A stretch of 64,000 nucleotides of DNA from contig NZ_JACCFK010000001.1 of assembly GCF_013410405.1 (NCBI RefSeq), positions 3,038,001 to 3,102,000 of the forward strand. The letters run 5' to 3'. Of this stretch, positions 1 through 8,247 are shown one piece after another. The number at the start of each line of letters is the position of its first letter. Within the stretch, counting starts at the first letter, position 1. The DNA is from Amycolatopsis endophytica (GTDB lineage: Bacteria > Actinomycetota > Actinomycetes > Mycobacteriales > Pseudonocardiaceae). The position numbers were made by a program, and so were the translations under genes. The notes beneath the pieces were generated by a model. That model saw nothing but the letters and a program-made list of their open reading frames with translations. It was not told the origin of the DNA and made no database searches.

Positions 1-1
1 G

Positions 2-427
2 ATCAACAAACAGCTCACCAAACCGCTCGCGATCCTGCAGAACCTGGGCGACAAGGACTACCTCGCGCAGATCGAGGCGGTCGACCACTTCATGGACAAC
101 ATGATCGCCTACCCCGGCCGCACGTTCGGGCAGATCTACCACCGGTTCTTCCGCGCCAATGACCTCGTGGAGGGCGGGCTCGACCTGAACGGCCGCATCA
201 TCTCGCTGTCGGGCGTGAAGGTGCCGACGCTCGTGATCGCCGGCCACAACGACACCATCGCCCCGCGGCGCGCCGTGGAGCGGCTGGTGCCGTTGCTGGA
301 AAACGCGCCGTCCGTGCGGTTCGAGACCGCACCCGGCGGGCACCTCGGCGTGCTCACCGGACGCCGCGCCCGCGACACGACGTGGCACTGCATCGACGAA
401 TTCCTGGACGAGCAGAGGAAACCCTAG
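2..427 (+). CDS. C-terminal part of an alpha/beta hydrolase (PHA-synthase-like)
   Basis: The reading frame is open from the first bases, so the start lies outside the window. The visible 141 residues carry the end of an alpha/beta-hydrolase fold. The stretch PTLVIAGHNDTIAPRRAVE resembles the strand and loop holding the catalytic Asp, and PGGHLGVLTGRRA holds the probable catalytic His. The segment DHFMDNMIAYPGRTFGQIYH resembles the cap region of polyhydroxyalkanoate-synthase-like hydrolases of actinobacteria. The nucleophile region is not in the window, so the substrate cannot be stated. The family is fairly sure; PHA synthase versus a general acyl hydrolase is open. Confidence 0.75.
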   Translation: MNKQLTKPLAILQNLGDKDYLAQIEAVDHFMDNMIAYPGRTFGQIYHRFFRANDLVEGGLDLNGRIISLSGVKVPTLVIAGHNDTIAPRRAVERLVPLLENAPSVRFETAPGGHLGVLTGRRARDTTWHCIDEFLDEQRKP

Positions 428-474
428 CGGAAATACCGGCGACGGGACTGCGATGACCCGTCTAGAATTCCGGG

Positions 475-900
475 ATGACCATGGTGATCCGCGAGTGCGA
501 CGGCGAGGTCGCGGTCCACCTGCGCGGAGCGACGTCCCAGCACGGTTTCGTCACCTTCGGCGTGGAGATCTCGGGTTCCGGCCCTCGCGCGGAGACCTAC
601 GGTGTCACGGCTGACGGAACCGTCGGCGACCTCAGCCACGACCTCGATGCGTTCGTCCGCCAGCTGGCCGAGGGCTTCCGCGGTTGGCCGGGCGCCCGCT
701 CGTGGTCAGCGCTCAGCGGAAACCTGACGGTGATCGCCGAACACCGTCCAGGCGGCCACGTCGATCTCACCTGGACGATCGGCTCCACCTGCCGACAGGG
801 CGCCGCTCGGTGGAACGCCTCGGTCGTGATCACGGTCGACGCCGGTGAGGATATGCGGCACCTGGCCGCCGATCTGCAAGCTTTCCTGCACTCGAGTTGA
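475..900 (+). CDS. Hypothetical protein, possibly DUF6228-like
   Basis: A 141-residue protein starting at ATG with no signal peptide or membrane segment. It alternates short beta-like stretches with charged loops and ends in a helix rich in Asp, Leu and Ala. The tandem start residues MTMVIRE leave a second possible ATG two codons in. Composition and third-position GC match the neighbours. It loosely resembles small immunity-like DUF6228 proteins, but I do not recognise it with certainty and assign no function. It is followed directly by a strong hairpin, so it is probably transcribed alone or as the last gene of an operon with the hydrolase upstream. Confidence 0.6.
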   Translation: MTMVIRECDGEVAVHLRGATSQHGFVTFGVEISGSGPRAETYGVTADGTVGDLSHDLDAFVRQLAEGFRGWPGARSWSALSGNLTVIAEHRPGGHVDLTWTIGSTCRQGAARWNASVVITVDAGEDMRHLAADLQAFLHSS

Positions 901-901
901 C

Positions 902-941
902 AAACCGTCCGGCTCTCTGCCTCACGAGAGCCGGACGGTTT
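902..941. terminator. Bidirectional hairpin terminator between convergent genes
   Basis: A perfect 16-bp stem (AAACCGTCCGGCTCTC at 902-917, complement at 926-941) encloses an 8-nt loop. The A and T runs at the stem ends give a T-tract in either direction. It sits just after the hypothetical gene at 475 and just before the convergent stop of the acyl-CoA dehydrogenase at 957, so it can end both transcripts. Confidence 0.85.
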
Positions 942-956
942 CCGTTCCCGCACAAG

Positions 957-2165
957 CTATTTCAGCTCGGCCGAAGTCTTCCCCAGCAACCGGCGCGCCA
1001 CGATGAGCTGCTGGATCTGCTGCGTGCCCTCAAAAATGTCCAGGATCTTCGAGTCCCGCGCCCACTTTTCGAGCAGCATGTCTTCGGTGTAGCCGAGCGT
1101 GCCGATCAGTTCGACGCACCGCAGGGTGATGTCGACGACCGACCGGCCGGCCTTGGCTTTCGCCATCGAAGCCTGCAGCGAATTCGGCTTGCGGTTGTCG
1201 GCCATCCAGGCCGACTCCAGCGTCAGCAGGTACGCCGCTTCGTAGTCGGCTTCCAGCTCCAGGTACACCGCCGCCGCGGCGTGCTGCTGGTGCGCGGGGC
1301 GGTCGTAGTCCACCACGACGCCCGCTTCGGCGAGGATCCGCGCCGTCTCCTCCAGCGCGGCGCGCGCCAAGCCGACGGCCATGGCGGCCACCAGGGGACG
1401 TGTGTTGTCGAAGGTCTGCATGACGCCCGCGAAACCCTTGGAGGTGTTGACCTCCGGCGAGCCGAGCAGGTTCTCCTTCGGCACGCGGCAGTTGTCGAAC
1501 CGCAGCACCGCCGTGTCCGACGCGCGGATCCCGAGCTTGTGCTCCAGCCGCACCACCTCGAACCCGGGCATGCCCTTCTCCACCACGAACGACTTGATCG
1601 CCGCGCGCCCGGCGCTCTTGTCCAAAGTGGCCCAGACGACCACCGCGTCCGCGCGGTCGCCGGAGGTCACGAAGATCTTCTCGCCGTTCAGCACGTAACA
1701 GTCGCCGTCTTCGGTGGCCGTCGTGGTGATGTTCGCCGAGTCCGAACCGGTGTCCGGCTCGGTGATCGCCATCGCGGCCCACGTCTTCGCGAACCGGGTC
1801 AGCTGCTCGTCGTTCGCCACCGACGCGATCGCCGCGTTGCCCAGGCCCTGCCGTGGCATCGACAGCAGCAGACCGACATCGCCCCAGCACATCTCGATCG
1901 TGCCGAGCACCGTGGACAGGTTGCCGCCGTTGCGGTTCCCGGTCTGCTTCTCCTTTTCGTTGCGCCGCACGCCCGCGGCGCCCGCGCCACCCTCTCCGGA
2001 GGAGTTCAGCCCGTCCAGCACCGCGGCGAACATGTCCAGCTCGACCGGGTACTCGTGCTCGGCGCGGTCGTACTTCCGCGAAACCGGCCGCAGCACTTCC
2101 GACGCCGCCTGGTACGCCTGGTTGATCAGCGCCCTGGCCTTCTTCGGGGTTTCCAGATTGATCAT
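957..2165 (-). CDS. Acyl-CoA dehydrogenase, FadE23-like
   Basis: A flavoprotein of 402 residues predicted to desaturate acyl-CoA (alpha-beta) in beta-oxidation, with FAD as cofactor. ITEPDTGSDSANITT is the FAD/substrate-binding signature and DIFEGTQQIQQLIVARRLLG near the C-terminus carries the usual catalytic Glu in the EGT motif. I chose the ATG at 2165 because GGAAGG lies 5 nt upstream; the open frame extends further to 2222 without a good site. It follows the second dehydrogenase by 19 nt and is surely in one operon with it. Paired neighbours of these lengths recall the fadE24-fadE23 pair of mycobacteria, which suggests a heteromeric enzyme. Substrate unknown. Confidence 0.85.
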   Translation of the reverse strand: MINLETPKKARALINQAYQAASEVLRPVSRKYDRAEHEYPVELDMFAAVLDGLNSSGEGGAGAAGVRRNEKEKQTGNRNGGNLSTVLGTIEMCWGDVGLLLSMPRQGLGNAAIASVANDEQLTRFAKTWAAMAITEPDTGSDSANITTTATEDGDCYVLNGEKIFVTSGDRADAVVVWATLDKSAGRAAIKSFVVEKGMPGFEVVRLEHKLGIRASDTAVLRFDNCRVPKENLLGSPEVNTSKGFAGVMQTFDNTRPLVAAMAVGLARAALEETARILAEAGVVVDYDRPAHQQHAAAAVYLELEADYEAAYLLTLESAWMADNRKPNSLQASMAKAKAGRSVVDITLRCVELIGTLGYTEDMLLEKWARDSKILDIFEGTQQIQQLIVARRLLGKTSAELK

Positions 2166-2184
2166 GATGACCTTCCCAGGCTTG

Positions 2185-3525
2185 TCAGAGGAGGACGACG
2201 CCCTCGAGCACACCGATCGCACGCAGGTCGCGGTACCACCGCTCGACCGGGTGCTCCTTCACGAACCCGTGCCCGCCGAGCAGCTGGACACCGGCGCTGC
2301 CGATCCGCATCCCCTTGTCCGCGGCCAGTTTCCGGGCCAGCGCGACCTCACGTGCATACGGCTTGCCCTGTTCCGCCCGAGCCGCCGCGCGCAGCGTGAC
2401 CAGGCGCATTCCCTCCAGCTCGATCGCGATGTCGGCGACCGAGAACGCGACCGCCTGACGGTGGCTGATCGGCTCACCGAACGCGGTTCGCTCGTTGACG
2501 TAGGGGATCACGTAGTCCAGCACGGCCTTTGCGGTGCCGGTGGCCAGGGCCGCCCACCCGAGGCGGGACAGTCGCACGGCCTCGGTGAAGACGTCCGGTG
2601 AGCCGCCGCCCAGGAGCGCGCCCGCGGGCAGCGACACCTTCTCCAGGTGCAGCTTCCCGGTCGCCGCGCCACGCAGGCCCATCGCCGGGTCGGCCTCGAT
2701 GGACACGCCCGCGGTCGAGGACTCGACGAGGAACAGCGCGGGACCGCGCCCTTCGAGGTCGGCCGAGACGATGAACAGCTCCGCCTGCCCCGCGCGGGGG
2801 ACCAGCGACTTCACGCCGTCGAGCTGATAGCCCTTCGGGGTGCGACGCGCCCTGGTGGCGGGCTTGAACGGGTCGAACAGCGGCTTGGCCTCCAGCAGCG
2901 CGAGCGCCGCGGCAGGCACGTTCTCGCCGACGAACTCCGGCAGGTAGTCGGCCTGCTGCTGGGCGTCGCCCCACAGGACGAGCGCGTTGCTGACCGCGGA
3001 CGGCGCCAGCACGGCGACCGCGAGACCGAGGTCGCCGTGCGCGAGGGCCTCGGCGACCAGGGCGTTGGTGACGACCGAGCGCTCCGCCCCGGCGCCACCC
3101 AGCTCCTCCGGGATGCCGATGAGCGTGACGCCCAGCTCGGCGGCGCGGGTGAGCAGACCGTCCGGCGGGCTGAGTTTCTCGTCTGCCTCGGCGGCCGCGG
3201 GCCGCAGCTGCTCGGCCGCGAACTCGCCCACCGTCTCGACGATCATCTGCTGGTCTTCGGACGGTGTGAGGTCGAAGAGGCCCTTGTCCTCGGCCGGTGC
3301 CGGGCGGGCCGCGTCGCCGCCACGCTTCCGGGACGAGGCGAAGGTCCGGCTCGCCGCGCCGGCGGCCTTGAAGCCGCCCTTGGTCGCCGCGGACACCAGG
3401 TTCTGCACCGGCTGCCTCAGCCCGGTGCGTTCCAGGGTCCTGCTGCCCGCGAGCCGGGAGAGGGCGGCCAGGCCGAGGCCCATCACGTCCCGTTTCCGCC
3501 CGCTGTTCTCCCTGAGCGCTGCCAC
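2185..3525 (-). CDS. Acyl-CoA dehydrogenase, FadE24-like
   Basis: First gene of the pair, 446 residues, with a long basic N-terminal extension (about 1-75) before the dehydrogenase fold (LFDLTPSEDQQMIVETVGEF). Later motifs are ERTAFGEPISHRQAVAF and GVQLLGGHGFVKEHPVERWYRD, typical of the C-terminal helical domain. The C-terminal EGT motif is replaced by LEGVV, so this subunit may rely on its partner for catalysis or be tuned differently. Start is GTG at 3525 with GGGAG about 6 nt upstream. An 18-bp palindrome lies 20 nt upstream of the start. The N-terminal extension fits mycobacterial FadE24-type proteins. Family is sure, orthology probable. Confidence 0.82.
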   Translation of the reverse strand: MAALRENSGRKRDVMGLGLAALSRLAGSRTLERTGLRQPVQNLVSAATKGGFKAAGAASRTFASSRKRGGDAARPAPAEDKGLFDLTPSEDQQMIVETVGEFAAEQLRPAAAEADEKLSPPDGLLTRAAELGVTLIGIPEELGGAGAERSVVTNALVAEALAHGDLGLAVAVLAPSAVSNALVLWGDAQQQADYLPEFVGENVPAAALALLEAKPLFDPFKPATRARRTPKGYQLDGVKSLVPRAGQAELFIVSADLEGRGPALFLVESSTAGVSIEADPAMGLRGAATGKLHLEKVSLPAGALLGGGSPDVFTEAVRLSRLGWAALATGTAKAVLDYVIPYVNERTAFGEPISHRQAVAFSVADIAIELEGMRLVTLRAAARAEQGKPYAREVALARKLAADKGMRIGSAGVQLLGGHGFVKEHPVERWYRDLRAIGVLEGVVLL

Positions 3526-3545
3526 GTCGCACTCCCATCGCCGTT

Positions 3546-3563
3546 ACCTACTCACGAGTAGGT
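3546..3563. promoter_or_regulatory. Operator-like palindrome upstream of the fadE pair
   Basis: ACCTACTCACGAGTAGGT is an inverted repeat with perfect 8-bp arms around a central AC. It lies 20 nt upstream of the FadE24-like start. Size and symmetry suit a TetR- or FadR-type repressor of fatty-acid genes. The cognate regulator is not identified. Confidence 0.6.
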
Positions 3564-3599
3564 TAGCGTATCAGGGCTGCTCGGCGCCAGCGGGCGTGG

Positions 3600-4127
3600 T
3601 CAGGGGTGCCAGGTCGGCAACACCGGCACGGGCGGACGCAGCGACGAGGGCGGCGGGCCGACGGCCCCGGAGACGAGCCGGAGCACGGCGATGCCGTCCC
3701 GGACCTCGACCACCTGCATCGCGAGCACCCCGTCGACCGGCTTCGGCTTCTCCGGCTCGCCGCTGCTGCAGCTGGAGCCGCTGCCGTTCTCGTAGAGAGT
3801 TGACACGCAGCCGGGCGTGAGGGAGCCGGTCCCGCCGCCGTCGGTGGCGAAGTCGATGCCGTCGGCGGTGACGGCCGCGACGGAGAGCTGGTGGAGACCG
3901 CCCTGCCCGGTCAGCGCGATGTCGACCGGACCATCGACCATGACTTCACAGGTGCCGTCCGCGCAGGCGTTGTAGTCGCGCCCGTCCGCGGCGGTGAGGG
4001 CCGGTGGCGCGGACGACGAGGGGGTCGCAGCCGACGACGAGGGGGCCGCGGCCGGGGTGGCGGGCTGCTCGTCGCCACTGCAGCCGGCCAGTAGCACGAG
4101 GAGGACCAGAACTGCGGCACGTTTCAC
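3600..4127 (-). CDS. Secreted lipoprotein of unknown function
   Basis: A 175-residue protein whose N-terminus VKRAAVLVLLVLLAGCSG is a lipoprotein signal peptide with lipobox LAGC, so it should be anchored outside the membrane by its Cys. A Pro/Ser/Ala linker (about 20-45) precedes a small domain with cysteine pairs (ACADGTCEV and SGSSCSSG) likely forming disulfides. It ends in a Pro-rich tail. GTG at 4127 is chosen to place the signal peptide at the start; GTG at 4136 is equally possible. No enzyme motif is visible. Confidence 0.7.
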   Translation of the reverse strand: MKRAAVLVLLVLLAGCSGDEQPATPAAAPSSSAATPSSSAPPALTAADGRDYNACADGTCEVMVDGPVDIALTGQGGLHQLSVAAVTADGIDFATDGGGTGSLTPGCVSTLYENGSGSSCSSGEPEKPKPVDGVLAMQVVEVRDGIAVLRLVSGAVGPPPSSLRPPVPVLPTWHP

Positions 4128-4312
4128 GTCGATCACGCTAGTGCGGATCGGTGCGATCAGGAGGCGGATCGGCAGGATGCGGTCAGCTCGGACGCAGCTC
4201 GGTCGAGGCTCGGCGCGGGCGGTTCCCGAGGTGGGTGGTGCGGTGAAACGCGCTCCGCCGCGCCCCATTGCCTTGTACGCTGTGTAGGCGAGGTATCACT
4301 GATGGGGGCAAG

Positions 4313-4592
4313 GTGGCTGAGGACGGCGAGGCAGTCGAGCAGGTCGGTAGTGCGATCCCGGGCATGCCGATGAGCCCGGTGCGCACCGAAGCTGGGCAAC
4401 GACGAGTACGCCCTTCGCGTTTCCGAGCACATGCGGATGGCGATGGATTCGGACGATCGCTCATTGGTGCCGGTCTTCCACGCCTTGATGGAGGGGTTGG
4501 ATAGCCTCCTGGACGCGTTGGATGTGGCGATGCGCAACTACGAAGACGCGGACGCCGCTGCTGAGGACCAGCTCAGGCAGTTCGAGGACTGA
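4313..4592 (+). pseudogene. Small helical protein gene broken by a one-base frameshift
   Basis: GTG at 4313 opens a frame reading VAEDGEAVEQVGSAIPGMPM. At about 4388 the sense continues in another frame as KLGNDEYALRVSEHMRMAMD, ending with QLRQFED and a stop at 4592. Joined, they give one ~92-residue Glu/Asp-rich helical protein that looks like a single family product. One extra base near 4387-4390 explains the break, by mutation or sequencing error. The stop lies 6 nt before the lipoprotein start at 4599, so the two were probably co-transcribed. Function unknown. Confidence 0.6.
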
Positions 4593-4598
4593 GGACAC

Positions 4599-5114
4599 GT
4601 GACTCGTATGGTTCGCGCCGTCGGCCTCCTGGCATGCGCCGTCGCGGTTGTGGCGATCTCCGGTTGCGCGAGCACGGTGAATGGCAGTCCTTCGCCGGAT
4701 CCGCAGGCGGCCGCGCCGTCAGGGAGTGCGGATTTGGGGGCCCTCGACGCGTGCACAATCCTCAATCAGCTGCTCACCGGTCAGGGCTTCGACCCAGGGG
4801 AACGCAAGACCGTGCGCAACGAGTGTGTCGCGACGAAGATCGACTCCGGTGCTCGCGGTATCGCGTTGGATCCCGCGCAGGGCCTCGCCGAGTATCCAGC
4901 GCAGGTGCCTGGCGCGGTTCCCGTCGAGGTCAACGGGCGGAAAGCTCTGCAGGGGGCGCCGACCGGTGACAGTTCGTGTGAGGTGGCGCTCGCGGTGGGC
5001 GAGAATGCCCGAGCCCTGGTCACGGCGGTGATCTCCGGTACGGCACATGCTCAGGTCTGCGCCGCCGCGCAGGAGCTAGCCGCTGACCTCGAACCACTGC
5101 TTCCCGGAAGCTGA
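4599..5114 (+). CDS. DUF3558-like lipoprotein, first copy
   Basis: A 171-residue lipoprotein starting at GTG with GAGGAC just upstream. The signal peptide ends in a lipobox (AISGCAS, Cys about 23). The mature part begins after a Ser/Pro linker with LDACTILNQLLTGQGFDPGE and includes GERKTVRNECVATKI and VEVNGRKALQG, with Cys residues spaced as in DUF3558 lipoproteins of actinomycetes. Role unknown; the family is secreted and membrane-anchored. It closely resembles the next gene and is clearly a tandem duplicate. Confidence 0.75.
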   Translation: MTRMVRAVGLLACAVAVVAISGCASTVNGSPSPDPQAAAPSGSADLGALDACTILNQLLTGQGFDPGERKTVRNECVATKIDSGARGIALDPAQGLAEYPAQVPGAVPVEVNGRKALQGAPTGDSSCEVALAVGENARALVTAVISGTAHAQVCAAAQELAADLEPLLPGS

Positions 5115-5171
5115 TCAGCTTCCAGGCCCGGAGCTCGGCGGAGGCGCTGGAAGTGGCGCCGACGAAGCCGC

Positions 5172-5218
5172 GACGCAGCATCTGGGGTGATTCAAGGACT
5201 GAGGATCACGTGACTCGT
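5172..5218 (+). repeat. Duplicated junction carrying the tail of the small helical gene
   Basis: The bases before the second lipoprotein (ending AGGACTGAGGATCACGTGAC) match those before the first (AGGACTGAGGACACGTGAC). In frame they read ...DEAATQHLG, a TGA, then FKD and a stop, similar to the end QLRQFED of the small gene at 4592. The tandem duplication therefore included the end of the small gene, of which only this degenerate tail survives. Confidence 0.55.
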
Positions 5219-5731
5219 ACGCTACGCGTCGTTCGGCCGTTGGTTGCTGCAACTGTTGCGTTGACGCTGGCCGCCTGTACCGCGACGGTCAGCGGAACTC
5301 CGTCGCCGGAGCAGCGGCCTTCCGAGGCGCCAGGTGCCGGTGATGCCTTGAAGTCACTCGATGCCTGCACCGTTCTCAACCAGCTGCTCGCTGATCAGGG
5401 TTTCAACCCGGGTGAGCGCAAGACCGTGCGCAACGAGTGCGTCGCGACGAAGATCGAGTACGGCGCTCTCGGGATCGCTTTGGATCCGGTGCAAGGGTTG
5501 GACGACCTGGCGGGCCAGCTGGCGGGAAGCGCGACGCTCGAGGTCAACGGGCGGAAAGGAATCATCGGTCAACCGAGCGGCGAAGGATCGTGTGAGGTGG
5601 GTCTTGAGGTCGGTGAGCACGCACGGGCCGTAGTCATCGCGTCCATTTCCCGCTCTGACCTCCGAGCCCAGGTCTGCACCGCCGCTCAGGAACTCGCCGC
5701 CGAGCTCGAACCGTTGCTTCCCCGGGGCTAA
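5210..5731 (+). CDS. DUF3558-like lipoprotein, second copy
   Basis: A 173-residue paralogue of the preceding lipoprotein. The signal peptide has lipobox LAACTAT. The shared core includes LDACTVLNQLLADQGFNPGE, GERKTVRNECVATKIE, VEVNGRKGIIG and a C-terminal QVCTAAQELAAELEPLLPRG. GTG at 5210 is chosen because it aligns with the first copy's start and places the signal peptide correctly; the open frame could begin at 5153. The stop overlaps by 4 bp the stop of the convergent double-TetR gene. Function unknown. Confidence 0.75.
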   Translation: MTRTLRVVRPLVAATVALTLAACTATVSGTPSPEQRPSEAPGAGDALKSLDACTVLNQLLADQGFNPGERKTVRNECVATKIEYGALGIALDPVQGLDDLAGQLAGSATLEVNGRKGIIGQPSGEGSCEVGLEVGEHARAVVIASISRSDLRAQVCTAAQELAAELEPLLPRG

Positions 5732-6906
5732 CCGAGGTCCAGCACCGCCGCCATCAGCACCCTCAGCTCGGCCGCCAGCGAAGCCCTCTGGTTGACCCGC
5801 CGCGTGCGGGACAGATCGTTGGCGATCGTCAGCGCGGCGTGGACCGTGATCTTCGCTTCGCGCGCGTTCAGTGCGGGGCGCGCGGCCCCCAGTAGCGCCA
5901 CCCACTGCGACACGTAGTCCCGCTGGATGCGGAGTAGTTCGGCGCCCTCCTCCGTCGTGTAGGTGAGCGCGTCGGTGGAAAACGACACCGCCAGTTCGAC
6001 CGAGCCGGTCAGGACCCGGACATAGGAGTCGATCAACCCGCGCAGCGCCTCGACCTCGTCGGCGCTGGCCAGGCGGACCCGTTCGGCGTCCAGCAGCAAC
6101 CGGTCGGCCGCACGGCGCGCGATGGCGCTCAGCAGGGCCGCCTTGCTCGCGAAATGCCGGTACACGCTGGGGCCCGCGATGCCGGCGGCGGCCCCGATGT
6201 CCTCCATGCTCACCGCGTGGAAACCCCTGCGGTGGAACAGTTCCGCGGCCGCCGACAGCAGCTGCTCACGCCGGGACAGGACGCCGAGACCACCGGGAAC
6301 CGGCCCTTCGGGCGATGCTTCCGAGGGTAACCGCACGTGCAGCACGCGCCGGGCCAGCTCCGCCAGCAACTCGGCGAACCGTTTGCGCGCCACCGCGGTC
6401 CGGTGCACCGAGACGCTACCGAACACGCTCAGCGCGGCCCAGCACAGCAGCTCCGCGTCCTCGGGTCCCAGATCGGGCCGCAGGGCCATCAGCTCCTTGG
6501 CCCACGACGTCAGCAATGCCGTCGACCGGCGCCCGATCTCCCGCTGGTCCTCCGGCGCCAGGTGCCTGCCCTCCCACCGCCACAGCGCGGCCACGTCCCG
6601 TCGCTCCACCGACGACTCCGCGATGCCCCGCAACAACCGGTCGACCTCGGCGCCGTCCGGCCTGCGCAGCGTCGACAACGCGGCCGCCGTGGCGTCCTCC
6701 ATCTCCTGCACGCCGCCGAGCAGCACGTACGCCAGGATCGCCTGCTTGTCCGCGAAGTGCCGGTACACCGCGGGCCCGGTGATGCCCGCCGCCGCGGCGA
6801 TGTCGTTGATGCCCACGCCGTGGTAGCCGCGAGCCCGGAACAGCTCGGCGGCGAGGCCCGCGAGCTGGCTCCTGCGGTCGGGGTGACGACGGGAAATACT
6901 CGGCAT
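5728..6906 (-). CDS. Fused double-TetR transcriptional regulator
   Basis: A 392-residue protein with two complete TetR modules in one chain. The first HTH is at about 31-51 (GINDIAAAAGITGPAVYRHF) and the second at about 231-252 (MEDIGAAAGIAGPSVYRHF); each is followed by its own helical ligand-type domain. Such tandem TetR proteins are known in actinobacteria, for example Mce3R of M. tuberculosis, and can bind asymmetric sites as monomers. The gene is divergent from fadA-fadB, so control of that operon, probably by an acyl-CoA or lipid ligand, is the likely role. ATG at 6906 has GGGAT upstream. Domain assignment is sure; target is inferred. Confidence 0.85.
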   Translation of the reverse strand: MPSISRRHPDRRSQLAGLAAELFRARGYHGVGINDIAAAAGITGPAVYRHFADKQAILAYVLLGGVQEMEDATAAALSTLRRPDGAEVDRLLRGIAESSVERRDVAALWRWEGRHLAPEDQREIGRRSTALLTSWAKELMALRPDLGPEDAELLCWAALSVFGSVSVHRTAVARKRFAELLAELARRVLHVRLPSEASPEGPVPGGLGVLSRREQLLSAAAELFHRRGFHAVSMEDIGAAAGIAGPSVYRHFASKAALLSAIARRAADRLLLDAERVRLASADEVEALRGLIDSYVRVLTGSVELAVSFSTDALTYTTEEGAELLRIQRDYVSQWVALLGAARPALNAREAKITVHAALTIANDLSRTRRVNQRASLAAELRVLMAAVLDLG

Positions 6907-6914
6907 GGTGATCC

Positions 6915-6950
6915 CACTCTAGCCCGAGTGACAACCGGCGCAAGCGGTTG
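6915..6950. promoter_or_regulatory. Two adjacent inverted repeats in the fadA/TetR divergent promoter
   Basis: CACTC-N6-GAGTG lies at 6915-6930 and CAACCG-N7-CGGTTG at 6932-6950, side by side between the regulator and fadA. The second overlaps the probable -35 box of fadA. They are candidate operators for the double-TetR protein. Confidence 0.45.
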
Positions 6951-6978
6951 ACACCAGGGGATTCAGGGGGGCTATGTT
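6948..6978 (+). promoter_or_regulatory. Probable fadA-fadB promoter
   Basis: TTGACA at 6948-6953 and TATGTT at 6973-6978 are separated by 19 bp, close to a housekeeping promoter. The fadA GTG start follows 55 nt later, with AGGAAGG as ribosome binding site near 7018. Confidence 0.5.
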
Positions 6979-7033
6979 AGTGGTGATTAGCGTCAGACCC
7001 AGACGGATGCAGTAAGCAGGAAGGACCGTCGGT

Positions 7034-8245
7034 GTGAGCAACGAGGCATACATCTACGAGGCGATCCGGACGCCTCGTGGCAAGAACAAGGGCGGTGCCC
7101 TGCACGGGGTCAAGCCGATCGACCTCGTGACCGGACTGATTCACGAGCTCCAGGCGCGGCATCCGGGCCTGGATCCGGCCGCGATCAACGACATCGTCCT
7201 CGGTGTGGTGTCCCCGGTCGGTGACCAGGGCGCCGACATCGCGCGTGCCGCCGCCATGGCTTCCGGGCTGCCCGACACCGTCGCCGGCGTCCAGCTCAAC
7301 CGCTTCTGCTCCTCGGGTCTGGAGGCCGTCAACCAGGCCGCCGCCCGCGTGCGGTCCGGGTGGGAGAACCTGATCATCGCCGGTGGTGTGGAGTCGATGT
7401 CGCGGGTGCCGATGGGCTCCGACGGCGGCGCGATGTTCACCGACCCGGCCACGAACTACGACACGTACTTCGCGCCGCAGGGCATCGGCGCGGACCTGAT
7501 CGCCACCATCGAGGGCTTCGGTCGTGAGGACGTCGACGCCTTCGCGGTCCGCTCGCAGGAGAAGGCCGAGGCAGCCTGGTCCGGCGGCTACTTCGCGAAG
7601 TCCGTGGTGCCGGTCAAGGACGTCAACGGCGTCACGATCCTCGACCACGACGAGCACCGCCGCCCCGGCACCACGCTGGAGAGCCTGGGCAAGCTCAAGC
7701 CCGCCTTCGAGGCGATCGGCGAGATGGGCGGCTTCGACGCGGTGGCACTGCAGAAGTACCACTCGGTCGAGAAGATCAACCACGTCCACACCGGCGGCAA
7801 TTCCTCCGGCATCGTCGACGGGGCCGCGCTGGTGCTGCTCGGCAACGAGCAGGTCGGCAAGGACCTGGGCCTGACCCCGCGCGCCCGCATCGTGGCCGCC
7901 ACGATCACCGGCTCCGACCCGACGATCATGCTGACCGGCCCGACCCCGGCCACGAAGAAGGTCCTCGACATCGCCGGCCTGACCACCGACGACATCGACC
8001 TGTTCGAGCTGAACGAGGCGTTCGCCTCGGTCGTGCTCAAGTGGATGAAGGACCTGAAGCTGCCGGACGAGAAGGTCAACGTCAACGGCGGGGCGATCGC
8101 GATGGGCCACCCGCTCGGTGCGACCGGTGCGATGATCCTCGGCACCATGGTCGACGAGCTGGAGCGGCGCCAGGCGCGGCGCGCGCTGCTGTCGCTGTGC
8201 ATCGGCGGCGGAATGGGTATCGCGACGATCATCGAGCGGGTGTGA
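7034..8245 (+). CDS. fadA: Acetyl-CoA acyltransferase (thiolase) FadA
   Basis: Cytosolic thiolase of 403 residues that cleaves 3-ketoacyl-CoA with CoA in the last step of beta-oxidation. The nucleophilic Cys is C92 ([10 protein letters not shown]), the catalytic His is H359 ([11 protein letters not shown]), and the second Cys is C389 (LCIGGGMG). Length equals mycobacterial FadA of the trifunctional complex (403 residues). GTG start at 7034 has AGGAAGG about 10 nt upstream. fadB follows after 2 nt, so both are translated from one mRNA and the products probably form the alpha2beta2 trifunctional complex. Confidence 0.93.
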   Translation: MSNEAYIYEAIRTPRGKNKGGALHGVKPIDLVTGLIHELQARHPGLDPAAINDIVLGVVSPVGDQGADIARAAAMASGLPDTVAGVQLNRFCSSGLEAVNQAAARVRSGWENLIIAGGVESMSRVPMGSDGGAMFTDPATNYDTYFAPQGIGADLIATIEGFGREDVDAFAVRSQEKAEAAWSGGYFAKSVVPVKDVNGVTILDHDEHRRPGTTLESLGKLKPAFEAIGEMGGFDAVALQKYHSVEKINHVHTGGNSSGIVDGAALVLLGNEQVGKDLGLTPRARIVAATITGSDPTIMLTGPTPATKKVLDIAGLTTDDIDLFELNEAFASVVLKWMKDLKLPDEKVNVNGGAIAMGHPLGATGAMILGTMVDELERRQARRALLSLCIGGGMGIATIIERV

Positions 8246-8247
8246 CC

